Of a DNA stretch of 64,000 bases, positions 46,983 to 56,539 are shown in pieces. Where the stretch lies: assembly GCA_965240325.2 (NCBI GenBank), contig OZ251232.1, positions 1,178,001 through 1,242,000 of the forward strand. Reading direction: 5' to 3'. The stretch is from Rebecca billardiae RCC1528. Taxonomy: Eukaryota; Haptophyta. Within the stretch, counting starts at the first letter, position 1. Each line of letters begins with the position of its first letter. The position numbers were made by a program, and so were the translations under genes. A model generated the notes under the pieces. That model was not told where the DNA came from, made no database searches, and saw only the letters and a list, made by a program, of their open reading frames with translations.

Positions 46983-48490
46983 ATGCGCTTGACGCTCGCC
47001 GCACCTCTGCTCGCCCTCCTGCCGGCCGTGGCGGGATACGCGCGACCACTGCACGTTGGTCGTGCCGTCACACCCGCCACGCACACCGTGGTCGCGCACA
47101 GCCGCGTGTGCATCCGCTGCTCCGACGATGCGCCGCCGGAGCCGCCGCAGCAGCCGCAGCAGCCCGCGCCGTCGCAGGCGCCGCTTGATCTGCCGTGCGT
47201 GATCAAGGTGTGATGCGAGAGCGCGAGCGGCGTCCAAAAGATCGTTGTCGTTTTTCAGCGCTCACGGCGGTCACGCCCGCCCGCCCGCTCCCTCCCCCAC
47301 GTGCAGGTGATCGGCATCGGTGGCGGCGGTGGCAACGCGGTCAACCGTATGGTCGACAACTTCGACACGAGCGTCGAGTTCTGGGCGGTGAACACAGACG
47401 CGCAGGTACGGACGGCCGCCACGGTACGCACGATCGTGTGGCCCATGCTCACGCCTGCCTGCGCCCGCGCGCTCGCCGTCCCCGTCCGTGTGCCGCACAT
47501 GCACGTGCGCAGGTGCTCTCCCAGTCACGCGCACACAACAAACTCACGATTGGCGACAAGGTGACGCGCGGGCTGGGCGCTGGCGGCTCGGCCGAGATCG
47601 GCGAGGAGGCCGCGGTCGAGTCAAAGGACGCGATCCGCGAGATGGTCAGCGGCGCCGACCTCGTCTTCGTCACGGCGGGCATGGGCGGAGGCACGGGCTC
47701 CGGCGCGGCGCCGGTCGTTGCCGAGATCGCTAAGGAGATGGGCTGCCTCACCGTGGGCGTGGTGACGAAGCCCTTCTCGTTCGAGGGGCGGCGGCGCGCC
47801 GAGGCCGCCGCGGGCGCCACCGAGCTGCTCCGGCAGAAGGTGGACACGCTCATCGTCGTCTCGAACGACCGGCTGCTCGAGACGGTGCCGGAGGACCTGC
47901 CGCTGCAGCAGGCGTTCTCGGTCGCTGACGACATCCTGCGCCAGGGCGTGGTGGGCATCTCGGACATCATCCTCAAGCCGGGCCTGATCAACGTGGACTT
48001 CGCCGACGTGTACGCCGTGATGAAGGACTCGGGCACCGCGCTCCTCGGCATCGGCACCGGCCAGGGCGCGACGCGCGCGCAGGACGCGGCACTCGCCGCC
48101 ATCTCCTCGCCGCTCCTCGACTTCCCCCTCAAGAAGGCGGGCGGCGTGGTCTTCACCGTCACCGGCTCGTCGGACATGACGCTGCAGGAGATCAACCAGG
48201 CGGCGGAGACCATCCATCAGGTGATGGACCCGAACGCGAACGTCATCTTCGGCGCGCTCGTCGACGACTCGATGGCGGGGATGATCTCGATCACCGTCGT
48301 CGCGACCGGCTTTGAGGGGGAGGGGCCTTCGCTCGGCGCGGCGCCGGCAAGTAACGTGATTGGCCGCGCGGCGCCGGCGGCGGGCGCGGCGGTGCGCGAG
48401 CTCAACAATGCCGCGGCGCCGGCACCTGCGCGCGCGCCCGCGCGCGCGACGCGCTCGATGCCGGGCTTCCTCCGGCGGGTGCAGCAATGA
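46983..48490 (+). CDS. FtsZ: Plastid division GTPase FtsZ
   Basis: Tubulin-like GTPase that forms the plastid division ring. Three exons: 46983-47207, 47307-47405, 47513-48490; introns are 99 nt (GTGTGA...GTGCAG) and 107 nt (GTACGG...GCGCAG); 433 aa. Exon 1 encodes a signal peptide ([18 protein letters not shown]) followed by a transit-like stretch, the bipartite presequence of a secondary plastid. Both introns restore conserved Fts[20 protein letters not shown] and [16 protein letters not shown]. The GTP-binding tubulin signature [12 protein letters not shown] and the catalytic synergy-loop residues in NVDFAD are intact, so GTPase activity is expected. The C-terminal tail is Ala-rich and ends [12 protein letters not shown]. 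Confidence 0.95.
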
Positions 48491-48840
48491 GGCGCGCTCA
48501 CGCCCGTCCGCTCGTACGACGCCGCAGCCTCGGCAGAGCAGCTGCCTCGAGGCTCAGCGAGCAGCCACGGCCTCAGCAATGCTCAACGACTTACGAGACC
48601 GACGACGACGATGATGCTATTATTATAATAAGCAGCTCAGCTGCCAGGCCGTGCTGTGAGTCACAGCTGAGCCGCTGCGCCTGCTGCCGGCCGATCCGAC
48701 GATGATTGATGGCGATCTGAGTGACGCGTTAGCGTACTGCCGTATTATATAAGCTGCTACTATAATTAATTATAAATAATAATCTATCATCATCTCTATC
48801 TCTCTCTCTCGTCTCTCTCGATCTCTCTGCTCTCTCTCGA

Positions 48841-48879
<39 letters not shown>

Positions 48880-49450
48880 ATACTACGACGACTAGCAGTA
48901 CCGACTCAGTATACGGCCTCAGCTACTAGACTGTCTAGAGCATCGTCATCGTCTGCGTAGCCTGCGACTGCGCCGAGCACGGGCTCTGAGCCGCTCTGCA
49001 CTTGCAGCCGTAAGCGTTGGCCGCATATCGATATCGACGACGACTGCTCATCATTCTACTAGATCATCAGCCGGATTCACATGCAGCAGGAAGCCTACCG
49101 ATTATCCGATAATTTATTATTGATGACGACATGACCTGCATGTCGACGTGCCGGTGCTGATCGGGGGCCGGCGCGCCCGGCGGCGCGGGACCGGGCGCGC
49201 GCGGCTCGTCAGTCGCGTCTGCTTAGCACGCGAACTCTCACGTCGTAGTCTGCTCTCTGAGAGCGCCGCCGGTCGAGCGCAGACATTAATTACTTAGCAG
49301 CAGACATGCTGAAGCGCGGGCACGGCCGATGGCGCGCGCGTCGCCGTCTTATTCTCTGAGGTAGACGTCGTATTCGGTATTACGACAGAATATGACAGTT
49401 ACCGTAGCAGTCGCGTCGTTACTGATAATCGGCATCGCCCGCGCCAGCCA
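48491..49450. other. Intergenic with TC microsatellite
   Basis: A (TC)n microsatellite with ATC interruptions spans about 48793-48880. The surroundings are AT-richer with stops in all frames. No gene is supported between the FtsZ and glycosyltransferase 3' ends (convergent). Confidence 0.65.
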
Positions 49451-50773
49451 CTACCGACCTACCTGCAGCGTCCTGCGCCTACTGCGCGCGGCCCTGCTGC
49501 GCCCTGCATCGCTGCCATTCGCCATCGTGTGACGCACCGTGCCGACCTGTTGCCGTCGCTGGTCGATGCACCTTCGCGTGCAGGCCGGCTTTGCGGGCTG
49601 CGCGGGCTCGAACGCACACGTGACGTCGATGGTACGCCGGTCCCACTGCGCCGCCGTGCTGTTCAGCCCGGAGCCACTCGCTGCATCTCGCAGCGCGCTG
49701 AAGATGGCGGGCTTCACCGGGTACCACAGCTGGTGGAGCGACATGTTTGCGGCGCTCGCCTGCTGCGCGGGGCGCACACTCGAGCACGAGCGCAAGCGGT
49801 TCACGAGCGAGCGCTTGAAGTAGGCCTGGATGCGCGGGTCGGGGGCGCACAGCTGCCGGTAGTCGTCCGCAAAGTCCAGCGCGGCGATGACGACGCCGCG
49901 CCCCCCATCCCTCGCACGCTGCACCGCCGGCCAGATGCGATCGAGCATGCGGGCCAGCCCGGCAGGCGCGTCGCGCATGATCTTTTTCCCAACAATGAAC
50001 ATGGCGTGGCGCTCCACGTCCAGCAGCACGACGTCTGCGCGCGACGGGTCGTCCTCCGCGCGCGCGTGGGGCGAGGCGGCCACGCCGCGCAGCACCGACG
50101 GGAACGCACCCCGGTGCAGCTCGGGCGCAACCTCGGGAATGTGCACGGCCACCGGTGCGGCCGGGCGCGCGCCAGCGGCCCCTGGTCCTAGCACGCGCAG
50201 CTGTGTGAGGATGTACTCGACCAGCTCCGCCTCCGTGCGCGCCGCAAGGGGCGCCCGAGTGCCGATGGCGGCTGCGAGCGCAGGGTTGGCCAGGTAGAAG
50301 TCCAGCAGGCGCGGCACCTCCTCGACGCTGTCGTAGAAGACGACATTGTGCCCGTCTCGCAGCTCGTACGCGCGCGGCGGCTGGACGAGCCGATCTGAGA
50401 GCGTGAGAGCGCCGGCCGCGAGCGCTTCGGCGAGGCGAGAGTCGCCTTCCCGGTCCGGCGGGCTGCAAGTGACGACGATCTTACTCCGTGCCAGGTTGAC
50501 CACGTATCCGCTCGCCGGGGCAAGCCTGCCCGCAACTCCAGCCTCGCCCACAATGCCCACGCGCGCCTGTACCCCAGGCCGCCTGCGGCTGAAGTCCTGA
50601 ACCGCGTTTGCTACCTCCCATCGCTGCGCCACGGCCCCACGCGCGGGTGAAGAGGTAGTGTCCTGCTGTAGTCCGCAGGCCTCCCGACGTTTCGACGGGC
50701 AAACCGGGCGCACGGCCAGCAGCACCAGGGGCCAGAGCACGCTCATCAGCGCGACGGCCGCCGCCATGCGCAT
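49451..50773 (-). CDS. Glycosyltransferase (Glyco_trans_1_2 / exostosin-like C-terminal fold)
   Basis: 440 aa. An N-terminal anchor at residues 3-22 (AAAVALMSVLWPLVLLAVRP) suggests a type II Golgi protein. The middle (about residues 75-190) has YVVNLARSKIVVTCSPPD, then RLAEALAAGALTLSDRLVQP, then VVFYDSVEEVPRLLDFYL. This is the GT-B sugar-nucleotide-binding pattern of the glycosyltransferase group 1-like families, also seen in exostosins. The C-terminal ~200 residues (VVLLDVERHAMFIVGKK, IAALDFADDYRQLC) are unassigned. Domain order is unusual because the donor-binding motif lies in the N-terminal half. Acceptor and sugar unknown. Single exon, divergent from the terminal oxidase. Confidence 0.6.
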   Translation of the reverse strand: MRMAAAVALMSVLWPLVLLAVRPVCPSKRREACGLQQDTTSSPARGAVAQRWEVANAVQDFSRRRPGVQARVGIVGEAGVAGRLAPASGYVVNLARSKIVVTCSPPDREGDSRLAEALAAGALTLSDRLVQPPRAYELRDGHNVVFYDSVEEVPRLLDFYLANPALAAAIGTRAPLAARTEAELVEYILTQLRVLGPGAAGARPAAPVAVHIPEVAPELHRGAFPSVLRGVAASPHARAEDDPSRADVVLLDVERHAMFIVGKKIMRDAPAGLARMLDRIWPAVQRARDGGRGVVIAALDFADDYRQLCAPDPRIQAYFKRSLVNRLRSCSSVRPAQQASAANMSLHQLWYPVKPAIFSALRDAASGSGLNSTAAQWDRRTIDVTCAFEPAQPAKPACTRRCIDQRRQQVGTVRHTMANGSDAGRSRAARSRRRTLQVGR

Positions 50774-51010
50774 TTCATGATCGGAGATCGCCAGATCGAT
50801 CGGAGCTACATACGGCCCGCCATTACTCAGATGGCGAAAAGTGACGATTGCGAATTGGATGATGAGTAATTAGGCCGCATTAATACGCCTCGTCAAATCC
50901 CAATTGGCAATTGCGTGATGATTTTTACCCGCGCGCTTCTCCGACGCGACCGCGAGGACGGCCAAGACGCCCAAACCCAGGACCGCGGCCGCGCGTCAAG
51001 AACTGGCGGC
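50774..51010. promoter_or_regulatory. Putative bidirectional promoter (glycosyltransferase / PTOX)
   Basis: 237 bp between start codons, with an AT-rich core (50815-50915) containing gatgatgagtaattag and caattggcaattg, a short palindrome-like motif. Confidence 0.4.
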
Positions 51011-52030
51011 ATGAAGCGAGCGACTTTTTGCGTGCTCCTCGCCTCGGCTGCGCGCACCGGCGCGTTCCGTGCCCCCGTTGGCACCGCGCGCATGCAGCTC
51101 TCGCGCCTCGCGTCGTCGTCGAGCTCCGCCATCGTGGCGACGACCACAACGAGCACGCCCGCGCCGCCTGTGCCATCCAAGCTGGACGAGCGCATCTTCA
51201 CGTTCAACAAGGTGCTGATCGACACGGTCTACGACGTCATCTGCCTCCTTTACCCCGTCACTGGCAGCAAGCGCGACTTTGCGCGCTTCTACGTGCTCGA
51301 GACCGTCGCCCGTGTGCCCTACTTTGCCTACCTCTCTGTGATGCATCTGCGCGAGACGTTTGGCGACCGCGACCCGGGGGGCAGCGAGCGCATGAGGACG
51401 CACTACGCAGAGGCGGACAACGAGCTGCACCACCTGCTGATCATGGAGTCGCTCGGCGGCAACTCGAGCATCATCGACCGCACGGTGGCGCAGACCATGG
51501 CGTTCGCCTACTACTGGTACGTGACGGTCGTGTACGCGGTGTCCGAGCAGGCAGCGTACCACCTCTCCGAGCTGATCGAGGACCACGCTTACGAGACGTA
51601 CGACGACTACCTGACGAGCAACGAGGAGAGGCTCAAGACCATGCCGGTGCCGGAGATCGCGCGCAAGTACTACGAGCGCGATAACCCGTTCCTCTTCGAC
51701 CTCTACTGCACGGTGAAGGAGCCGGGCGACGAGGGGCGCTTCAGCAACCGCAGGCCCAAGCTCGAGTCCTTGTACGACGTCTTTGTGAACGTGCGCGACG
51801 ACGAGAAGGAGCACTGGAAGACGCTGTGCAACTTGGTGCAGTACGACAACACGAAGGGCTACGGCGGCGTCGTCACGGGCTCGGAGGCGCTGCCGGTGGA
51901 ACCGGCTTCATCCGAGCAGCCAGCGGCGGCAGCAGCAGTCAGCGCCTCGGCGTCAGAGGTGGGTCTCGCCGACGCACAGACGACGGGCGCGGAGGTGACC
52001 GCTGATGCTGCGGCCAAGCCCACCTTGTAA
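51011..52030 (+). CDS. PTOX: Plastid terminal oxidase (PTOX/IMMUTANS-type alternative oxidase)
   Basis: 339 aa di-iron quinol oxidase that passes electrons from plastoquinol to oxygen (chlororespiration, carotenoid synthesis). The start at 51011 gives MKRATFCVLLASAARTGAF followed by RAP, a signal peptide with the Phe-containing cleavage context of secondary-plastid proteins. The frame is open 32 codons further upstream but that extension would bury the signal. All iron ligands are visible: Glu in FYVLETVARVPYF, Glu-x-x-His in ADNELHHLLIMESLGGN, Glu in YHLSELIEDHAYETYDDYL and Glu-x-x-His in RDDEKEHW. The PTOX-specific loop before the last ligands is present. A Ser/Ala-rich C-terminal extension of about 45 residues is not conserved. 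Single exon. Confidence 0.93.
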   Translation: MKRATFCVLLASAARTGAFRAPVGTARMQLSRLASSSSSAIVATTTTSTPAPPVPSKLDERIFTFNKVLIDTVYDVICLLYPVTGSKRDFARFYVLETVARVPYFAYLSVMHLRETFGDRDPGGSERMRTHYAEADNELHHLLIMESLGGNSSIIDRTVAQTMAFAYYWYVTVVYAVSEQAAYHLSELIEDHAYETYDDYLTSNEERLKTMPVPEIARKYYERDNPFLFDLYCTVKEPGDEGRFSNRRPKLESLYDVFVNVRDDEKEHWKTLCNLVQYDNTKGYGGVVTGSEALPVEPASSEQPAAAAAVSASASEVGLADAQTTGAEVTADAAAKPTL

Positions 52031-52616
52031 GCCGCCTGCGCCGCCGCTCACTTGCACCGCGACGCGATGACTGCTCACCCAGATGCCCGAGCTGGCGAGC
52101 AGATGCCCGCCCTCCGAGATGCTGGCGCAGTACCAGGACTATACCAGCCAACCAGGACGTCATCCGCTGACGAAGTCGTAGTAAATTAGTCGTTCGATCT
52201 TTTTTCGTCATCTTTATACATATCGCGCATCGTAGTGATTCATCGCCTGACTCTGAGGCTGAGTCACTGCTAGTGTCAGTGACCCGCGCGGGACGCGCTT
52301 ATATATTTATTTAAATTTATATTATAATTACCCGAATTACCGTCCGGTTTATAATTATTATTATTATTATTTAATATATCTGATTATAATTATCATATTC
52401 ATTCGTCCCGCGGCATCGCCCGATGATCGGCTGTACTGATGCTGGCTGTGACTGACTGAATTGCTGATATCGATCTGGCCCGTGTCATCGCATGTCTAGA
52501 TGGGTGGGTCGCTGGTGCCAGAAGTGGGACTGGGTGGCAGCGCGGGTGGCGGGACGACCCGCCGGCCCGGGACCGTGCCCGTTGGCCGTTGGCGTTGGTT
52601 CAGCAGTCGTCACTGC
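52031..52616. other. Intergenic, AT-rich
   Basis: 52300-52400 is a run of A/T with few G/C, probably the 3'-end region between the convergent PTOX and KH-RS genes. No gene. Confidence 0.6.
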
Positions 52617-55600
52617 TTAGTCTGCCCAGCGCAAGGTCCAGTGCGACGGTCGGCCGGCATCCTCCCACCGCTGCAGCGAGCGGGTGACGAAGACATCCTT
52701 GCCGATGCTCTTGTCCGGCGCTCTCAAAACGAGCGAGAGGGCCATCGCGCGCTTCACCGCGTCGTCTGCTCCCGTCGCGAAGACGCGCAGGAGCGCGTGC
52801 GCCTCGCCAATGGCAAAGCACGTGCCAACCGCGAGCAGCTCGTCGTGTGACTCGCGCAGCTGGGCGAGCTCCAGCGCGAGCTTTGGGCTCAGCTTGGCAA
52901 AGGTGGCCTGCAGCTGCTCCCCCATGCCGCACAGCCCGATCGTGATCGAGCGCTTCTGAGCGGAGCCGGGCACCGGCGCGGCCATAATGTCGTACATGCT
53001 CGGCGCGACCACGCGCCGGGGCCCGGACTTGGTGCCGTGCTCCTCAATCCAGAGCTGGAACTCCGAGGAGACGAAGACGGAGCGGCCGACCTCGCCGTCG
53101 CGGGCAGACGTGATGAGCCGCGTGAGCTCGGCCTGGCTGTGGAAGTCGCACTGCAGCCCCGTGAGGATCGCGTGCATCTCGTCGCGCGCGGGCTTCTCGC
53201 CGCGTATGACCACAGTGTACCTCTCCGCCTGCGGCGGCACGAGCAGCCGCAGCAGGCCCAGGTGCAGCTTGCTCCTGAGCAGCTTGAGCATTCTGCCGCC
53301 CTTGCCGATGATGTGCGGCACGAGGTGCTCGGGCACGATGATGCGCTCGCACTCGCTGTACGGGTCATCGCGCACGATGCCTTCCACGGCGTGCTCCTCC
53401 GCCGCGGCCTGGGCCATCACCGCCGCAGGGACGGATGAGCAGATTGCGTCGACGAGCGCGCGGCGCGCGTCGATTCGCGCCTCCGCGTCGCCGCCGTGGA
53501 TGAGGATCGCGGGCAGGCGGACGAAGCGCGGCGCGCGGTCGTGGAACGCACGCTCGACGGTGCAGCCCGTCTTCCCCGCGATCCTCTCGAGCGTGTCATT
53601 GTCCGGTGGCTTGAGCCGCCTTGGGATCGCGACGAAGATCTGCTGATGCACATCCCACACCCCAGGCCGCAGCTGCTGAGCGAGCGACGCATGCCGCGCG
53701 CCTTCCTGCGGGCCCGTGGGCTCTCCGCGCCCGTGCGCCCTCCGCCGCGAGCTGCGAGGCGGCGAGTCGGCGGAGGCGTACCGCCCAGTCGGCGAGGGCC
53801 CTCGCATCGGGCTGTGGCCGCGGCTATGGCTGCGACTCCTGAGCCGCGGGCTGCGGCTGCGGCTGCGGCTGCGGCTCCAACCGCGGCCCCGGCTGCGCGA
53901 GTGCGATTGCCTGCCGCGACTCCAGTCGGGGCGACGCGCACCGGGGCTGCGGCTGCGGCTGCGGCTGCGGCTGCGGCTGCGGCTGCGGCTGCGGCTGCGG
54001 CTGTAGCTGCAGCTACGGCTGCGGCTCCAGTGGCGCGATCGCTCTCGGCGCGGGTGCGAGTAGCTGCCGTGCGGGCTGCGGCCGCGGCCGCGGCTGCGGC
54101 TGCGGCTGCGGGAACACCTGTGCCCGAGACTGCCGCTGTGGCTGAGCAGGCCGGCGTGCGGCTCGTGGCGCCGGTCACTGCGCTCGGAGGGCATCTGGCC
54201 AGGCCCGTGGTGCTCAAAGGCGTGGCTGCGCGTGCGCACGCAGCTGTCGGCAGCCGGTGCGCGTGCCAGCGAGGCATCCGCTGCGCCGCGCGCCTCGAGC
54301 GCGCTCGGGCCGCCATGCGAGGCTGGAGTCACGGGCGCGGCCACTGCTGCTGCCGCGCACAGCGCTGCTGCTGGACCCATCGGCGCAGGCTGGAACGGGT
54401 CTGCTGGCGCCAGCAGGTGCGGCGCGGGAGCGCTTGCGGGCGCTGCTGCCGAAGCCGGCTGCGCCTCGCTCGGCCACGGTGGCAGCCGTGCCTGCGATGC
54501 GGCTGGCGATGGCAGCGGTGGGTGCAGTGGCGCCGGTGTGGCTGGCTGGGGTAGCGGCGGCGGCGGCTGCACTGCTGGACCCGCGGCAGCGGCTGCGGTG
54601 AGCGAGGACGGCCTCGGCGGCGGTGCGCCCACCGTAGTGGCGTGCGCCGCCGCAACGGGCGTGTAGGCCAGGCCGTCCACGAGCGGTGGCGCCGCCGGCG
54701 GTGGCACAGACGTGGCTGATGCCTCGCGCGGCGCCGCGCGGGGCAGGCCGGGTGCGACCGGCGGCACAGCCACGCCGGACGGCGGGACGGCGGGCGATGG
54801 GGTGGCGGGCGGTGGGAAACGAGGCGCGCGCGTCTGCTCGTGCGCAGCCGGCTCTTGCTCCAGCGCCGTCGGACCGACCAGCCACGGCCTTGGCGCACGC
54901 TGAGCGCGGCTGCTGCCCGCAGGCTGCAACACTTGCGGTGCGAGCGCGTGCAGATACGGAAACATCGGCCGGCCGGCAAGCTCGGCGGGCGGTACGTCGG
55001 GCGCGGCTGCGGCCAGCGCATGCACACCGCGCTGCACGTGCTCGCTGCCGCCTCCGCCAAGCGCCGCCTCGGCGTCCGGCGCGTAGCCGCGCGCGTGGCC
55101 GCCTGCCGCACGCTGGCGCATGCACTCGGCCACTTCAGCGCGCAGCAGCTCGACTGCGTGCATGACCGCGTTCTGCGTGCCCCAGACCAAAGCGTGGCCT
55201 GGACCCGCGGCATCGTGTGCCCGCGGCAGCTTGACGACGATCTCGGTGCCGGTGCTCGCGCGCATGCGCGCCACGTTGCTGCCGCCCGGGCCGAGCACGT
55301 ACTCGGCCGTCCCAGGGGGCAGCTCCACAGAAGCGTCCGGAGCGTGCGGAGACGACGCGGGCATCGTGGCTGCCGGCTGCTGCGCGGGCGGCTCCAGGCC
55401 GTCCTGCGCGCCTCGGCACGCGTGGGCGGGCGGGGGCGGAGCGGCCGGCATGTGCAGGCTCAGCCCGCCGCCCGCCACGCCGCTCGCCGCAGGCGTGGCA
55501 TGCAGCGGGCGCGGCGTGTCCCGAGCGCATGCAGCGGCCGCGTTCCACGTCGATGCCAGGACCGGCTCCGCGACCGAATGCCAGCCCCAGCCGAGGTGCT

Positions 55601-56231
55601 CGACGCAGCACTGGGCGCAGAGTGCGTGCCGTGCCTGCGCGCCGCTCGCGTCCGAGGGCCCGATCGGCGCGTAGAACAGCCGGTGGCTGCGCGTGCTGCG
55701 CGTGCCGCCGTCGCGTGCGTGCGCCGCGCACGTCTCGCATGCGCCGCACGCGTGCTCTGGGTGCTCGCCGAGCAGATGGCACACCTCAGCGGTCTCCTCG
55801 GCGGGGACGAGTTCGGCCGAGCCGAGAGAGATCACCAGGTCCAGAAACGCCGCCCTCTCCAAGGCGCTCGCCTCGGTCCAGTCGAAGAGAAAGGCGAGCG
55901 TGATCAGATGGCGGCGCATCGCCGAGCGCCACGTGCATACGTCGGCGCCCTGGACGCCGCCCGCGCTCGGGCGCCTGACCAGCTCGAGGTGCGAAAGAGT
56001 CTTCATGATCGCCATGAGATTCAGCCGCGCGCGTGCGCCCAGCGAGGCCTCGTAAGTGGTCGCAAACACGTGCTGCGCGCTCGCATTGTCGACGCTGTCG
56101 AGCATGTCCGCGGCGACTTGCTCGATCGCGCGCTGGTCGAGCGCGTCGACGCCGGCGAGGTACTCGAGGTCGGCGCCCCACTTCTGCACCGGGTCTGGCT
56201 CGGCGAAGGCAACCGGACCGGGAGTCGACAT
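52617..56231 (-). CDS. KH-domain RNA-binding protein with RS domain
   Basis: 1,204 aa from the ATG at 56231 (MSTPGPVAF). The frame is open a further 73 codons upstream, but the extension looks like untranslated leader. The N-terminal ~200 residues are helical and are followed by a Cys/His-rich patch (HACGACETCAAH ... ALCAQCCVEH), possibly zinc-binding. KH-like domain 1 has the GxxG loop in AEYVLGPGGSNVARM (about residues 308-322). A long Pro/Ala-rich region and an RS domain (about 730-900) follow, with repeated Arg-Ser dipeptides. A second KH domain with LVPHIIGKGGRMLKLLRSKL lies near the C-terminus. RS plus KH suggests splicing or mRNA processing in the nucleus. No introns are needed, notable for a 3.6-kb gene. 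Confidence 0.75.
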   Translation of the reverse strand: MSTPGPVAFAEPDPVQKWGADLEYLAGVDALDQRAIEQVAADMLDSVDNASAQHVFATTYEASLGARARLNLMAIMKTLSHLELVRRPSAGGVQGADVCTWRSAMRRHLITLAFLFDWTEASALERAAFLDLVISLGSAELVPAEETAEVCHLLGEHPEHACGACETCAAHARDGGTRSTRSHRLFYAPIGPSDASGAQARHALCAQCCVEHLGWGWHSVAEPVLASTWNAAAACARDTPRPLHATPAASGVAGGGLSLHMPAAPPPPAHACRGAQDGLEPPAQQPAATMPASSPHAPDASVELPPGTAEYVLGPGGSNVARMRASTGTEIVVKLPRAHDAAGPGHALVWGTQNAVMHAVELLRAEVAECMRQRAAGGHARGYAPDAEAALGGGGSEHVQRGVHALAAAAPDVPPAELAGRPMFPYLHALAPQVLQPAGSSRAQRAPRPWLVGPTALEQEPAAHEQTRAPRFPPPATPSPAVPPSGVAVPPVAPGLPRAAPREASATSVPPPAAPPLVDGLAYTPVAAAHATTVGAPPPRPSSLTAAAAAGPAVQPPPPLPQPATPAPLHPPLPSPAASQARLPPWPSEAQPASAAAPASAPAPHLLAPADPFQPAPMGPAAALCAAAAVAAPVTPASHGGPSALEARGAADASLARAPAADSCVRTRSHAFEHHGPGQMPSERSDRRHEPHAGLLSHSGSLGHRCSRSRSRSRGRGRSPHGSYSHPRRERSRHWSRSRSCSYSRSRSRSRSRSRSRSRSRSPGARRPDWSRGRQSHSRSRGRGWSRSRSRSRSPRLRSRSHSRGHSPMRGPSPTGRYASADSPPRSSRRRAHGRGEPTGPQEGARHASLAQQLRPGVWDVHQQIFVAIPRRLKPPDNDTLERIAGKTGCTVERAFHDRAPRFVRLPAILIHGGDAEARIDARRALVDAICSSVPAAVMAQAAAEEHAVEGIVRDDPYSECERIIVPEHLVPHIIGKGGRMLKLLRSKLHLGLLRLLVPPQAERYTVVIRGEKPARDEMHAILTGLQCDFHSQAELTRLITSARDGEVGRSVFVSSEFQLWIEEHGTKSGPRRVVAPSMYDIMAAPVPGSAQKRSITIGLCGMGEQLQATFAKLSPKLALELAQLRESHDELLAVGTCFAIGEAHALLRVFATGADDAVKRAMALSLVLRAPDKSIGKDVFVTRSLQRWEDAGRPSHWTLRWAD
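53945..54003. repeat. (GGCTGC)n hexanucleotide tract in the RS domain
   Basis: About ten perfect copies, encoding alternating Arg-Ser on minus. Related imperfect copies extend from about 53810 to 54115. The other strand reads Ala- or Leu-rich frames that I treat as shadows. Confidence 0.85.
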
Positions 56232-56539
56232 GCTCGCGCCGCGGGGCCCACACCAGGATAAAACACACCTCGCCCAAGCTCGTCGGGGCGTGTTGCCGAG
56301 GCTCCTCCCTGTGGATCCAGCCCTGCTTGTGTGGAGATCCAACCGTACAATACGTAATGTTGAGTGCTCGAGCTTGCTCACACACACACTACTAGTACTG
56401 AGAACGTTCCCGAATACATTCTCAACATGCACAGGTCGCGTCCAACCCACCGCGCAGTGATTTCCGATTTCATGATTTCATCGCACCAGCGACGAAAATA
56501 ATCACGAAAACATCGGGTCAAAGTCGTCGAAAGTGATCG
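56232..56539. promoter_or_regulatory. Putative bidirectional promoter (KH-RS / biotin ligase)
   Basis: 308 bp between divergent starts, with an AT-richer core at 56330-56520 (catttccgatttcatgattt near 56458). If the KH-RS start were at 56450 the gap would be only 89 bp. Confidence 0.4.

Noticed and set aside
53496-56261. Plus-strand Ala/Arg-rich frames over the KH-RS gene
   Set aside because: They are shadows of the RS hexanucleotide repeats and Pro-rich region; no domain.
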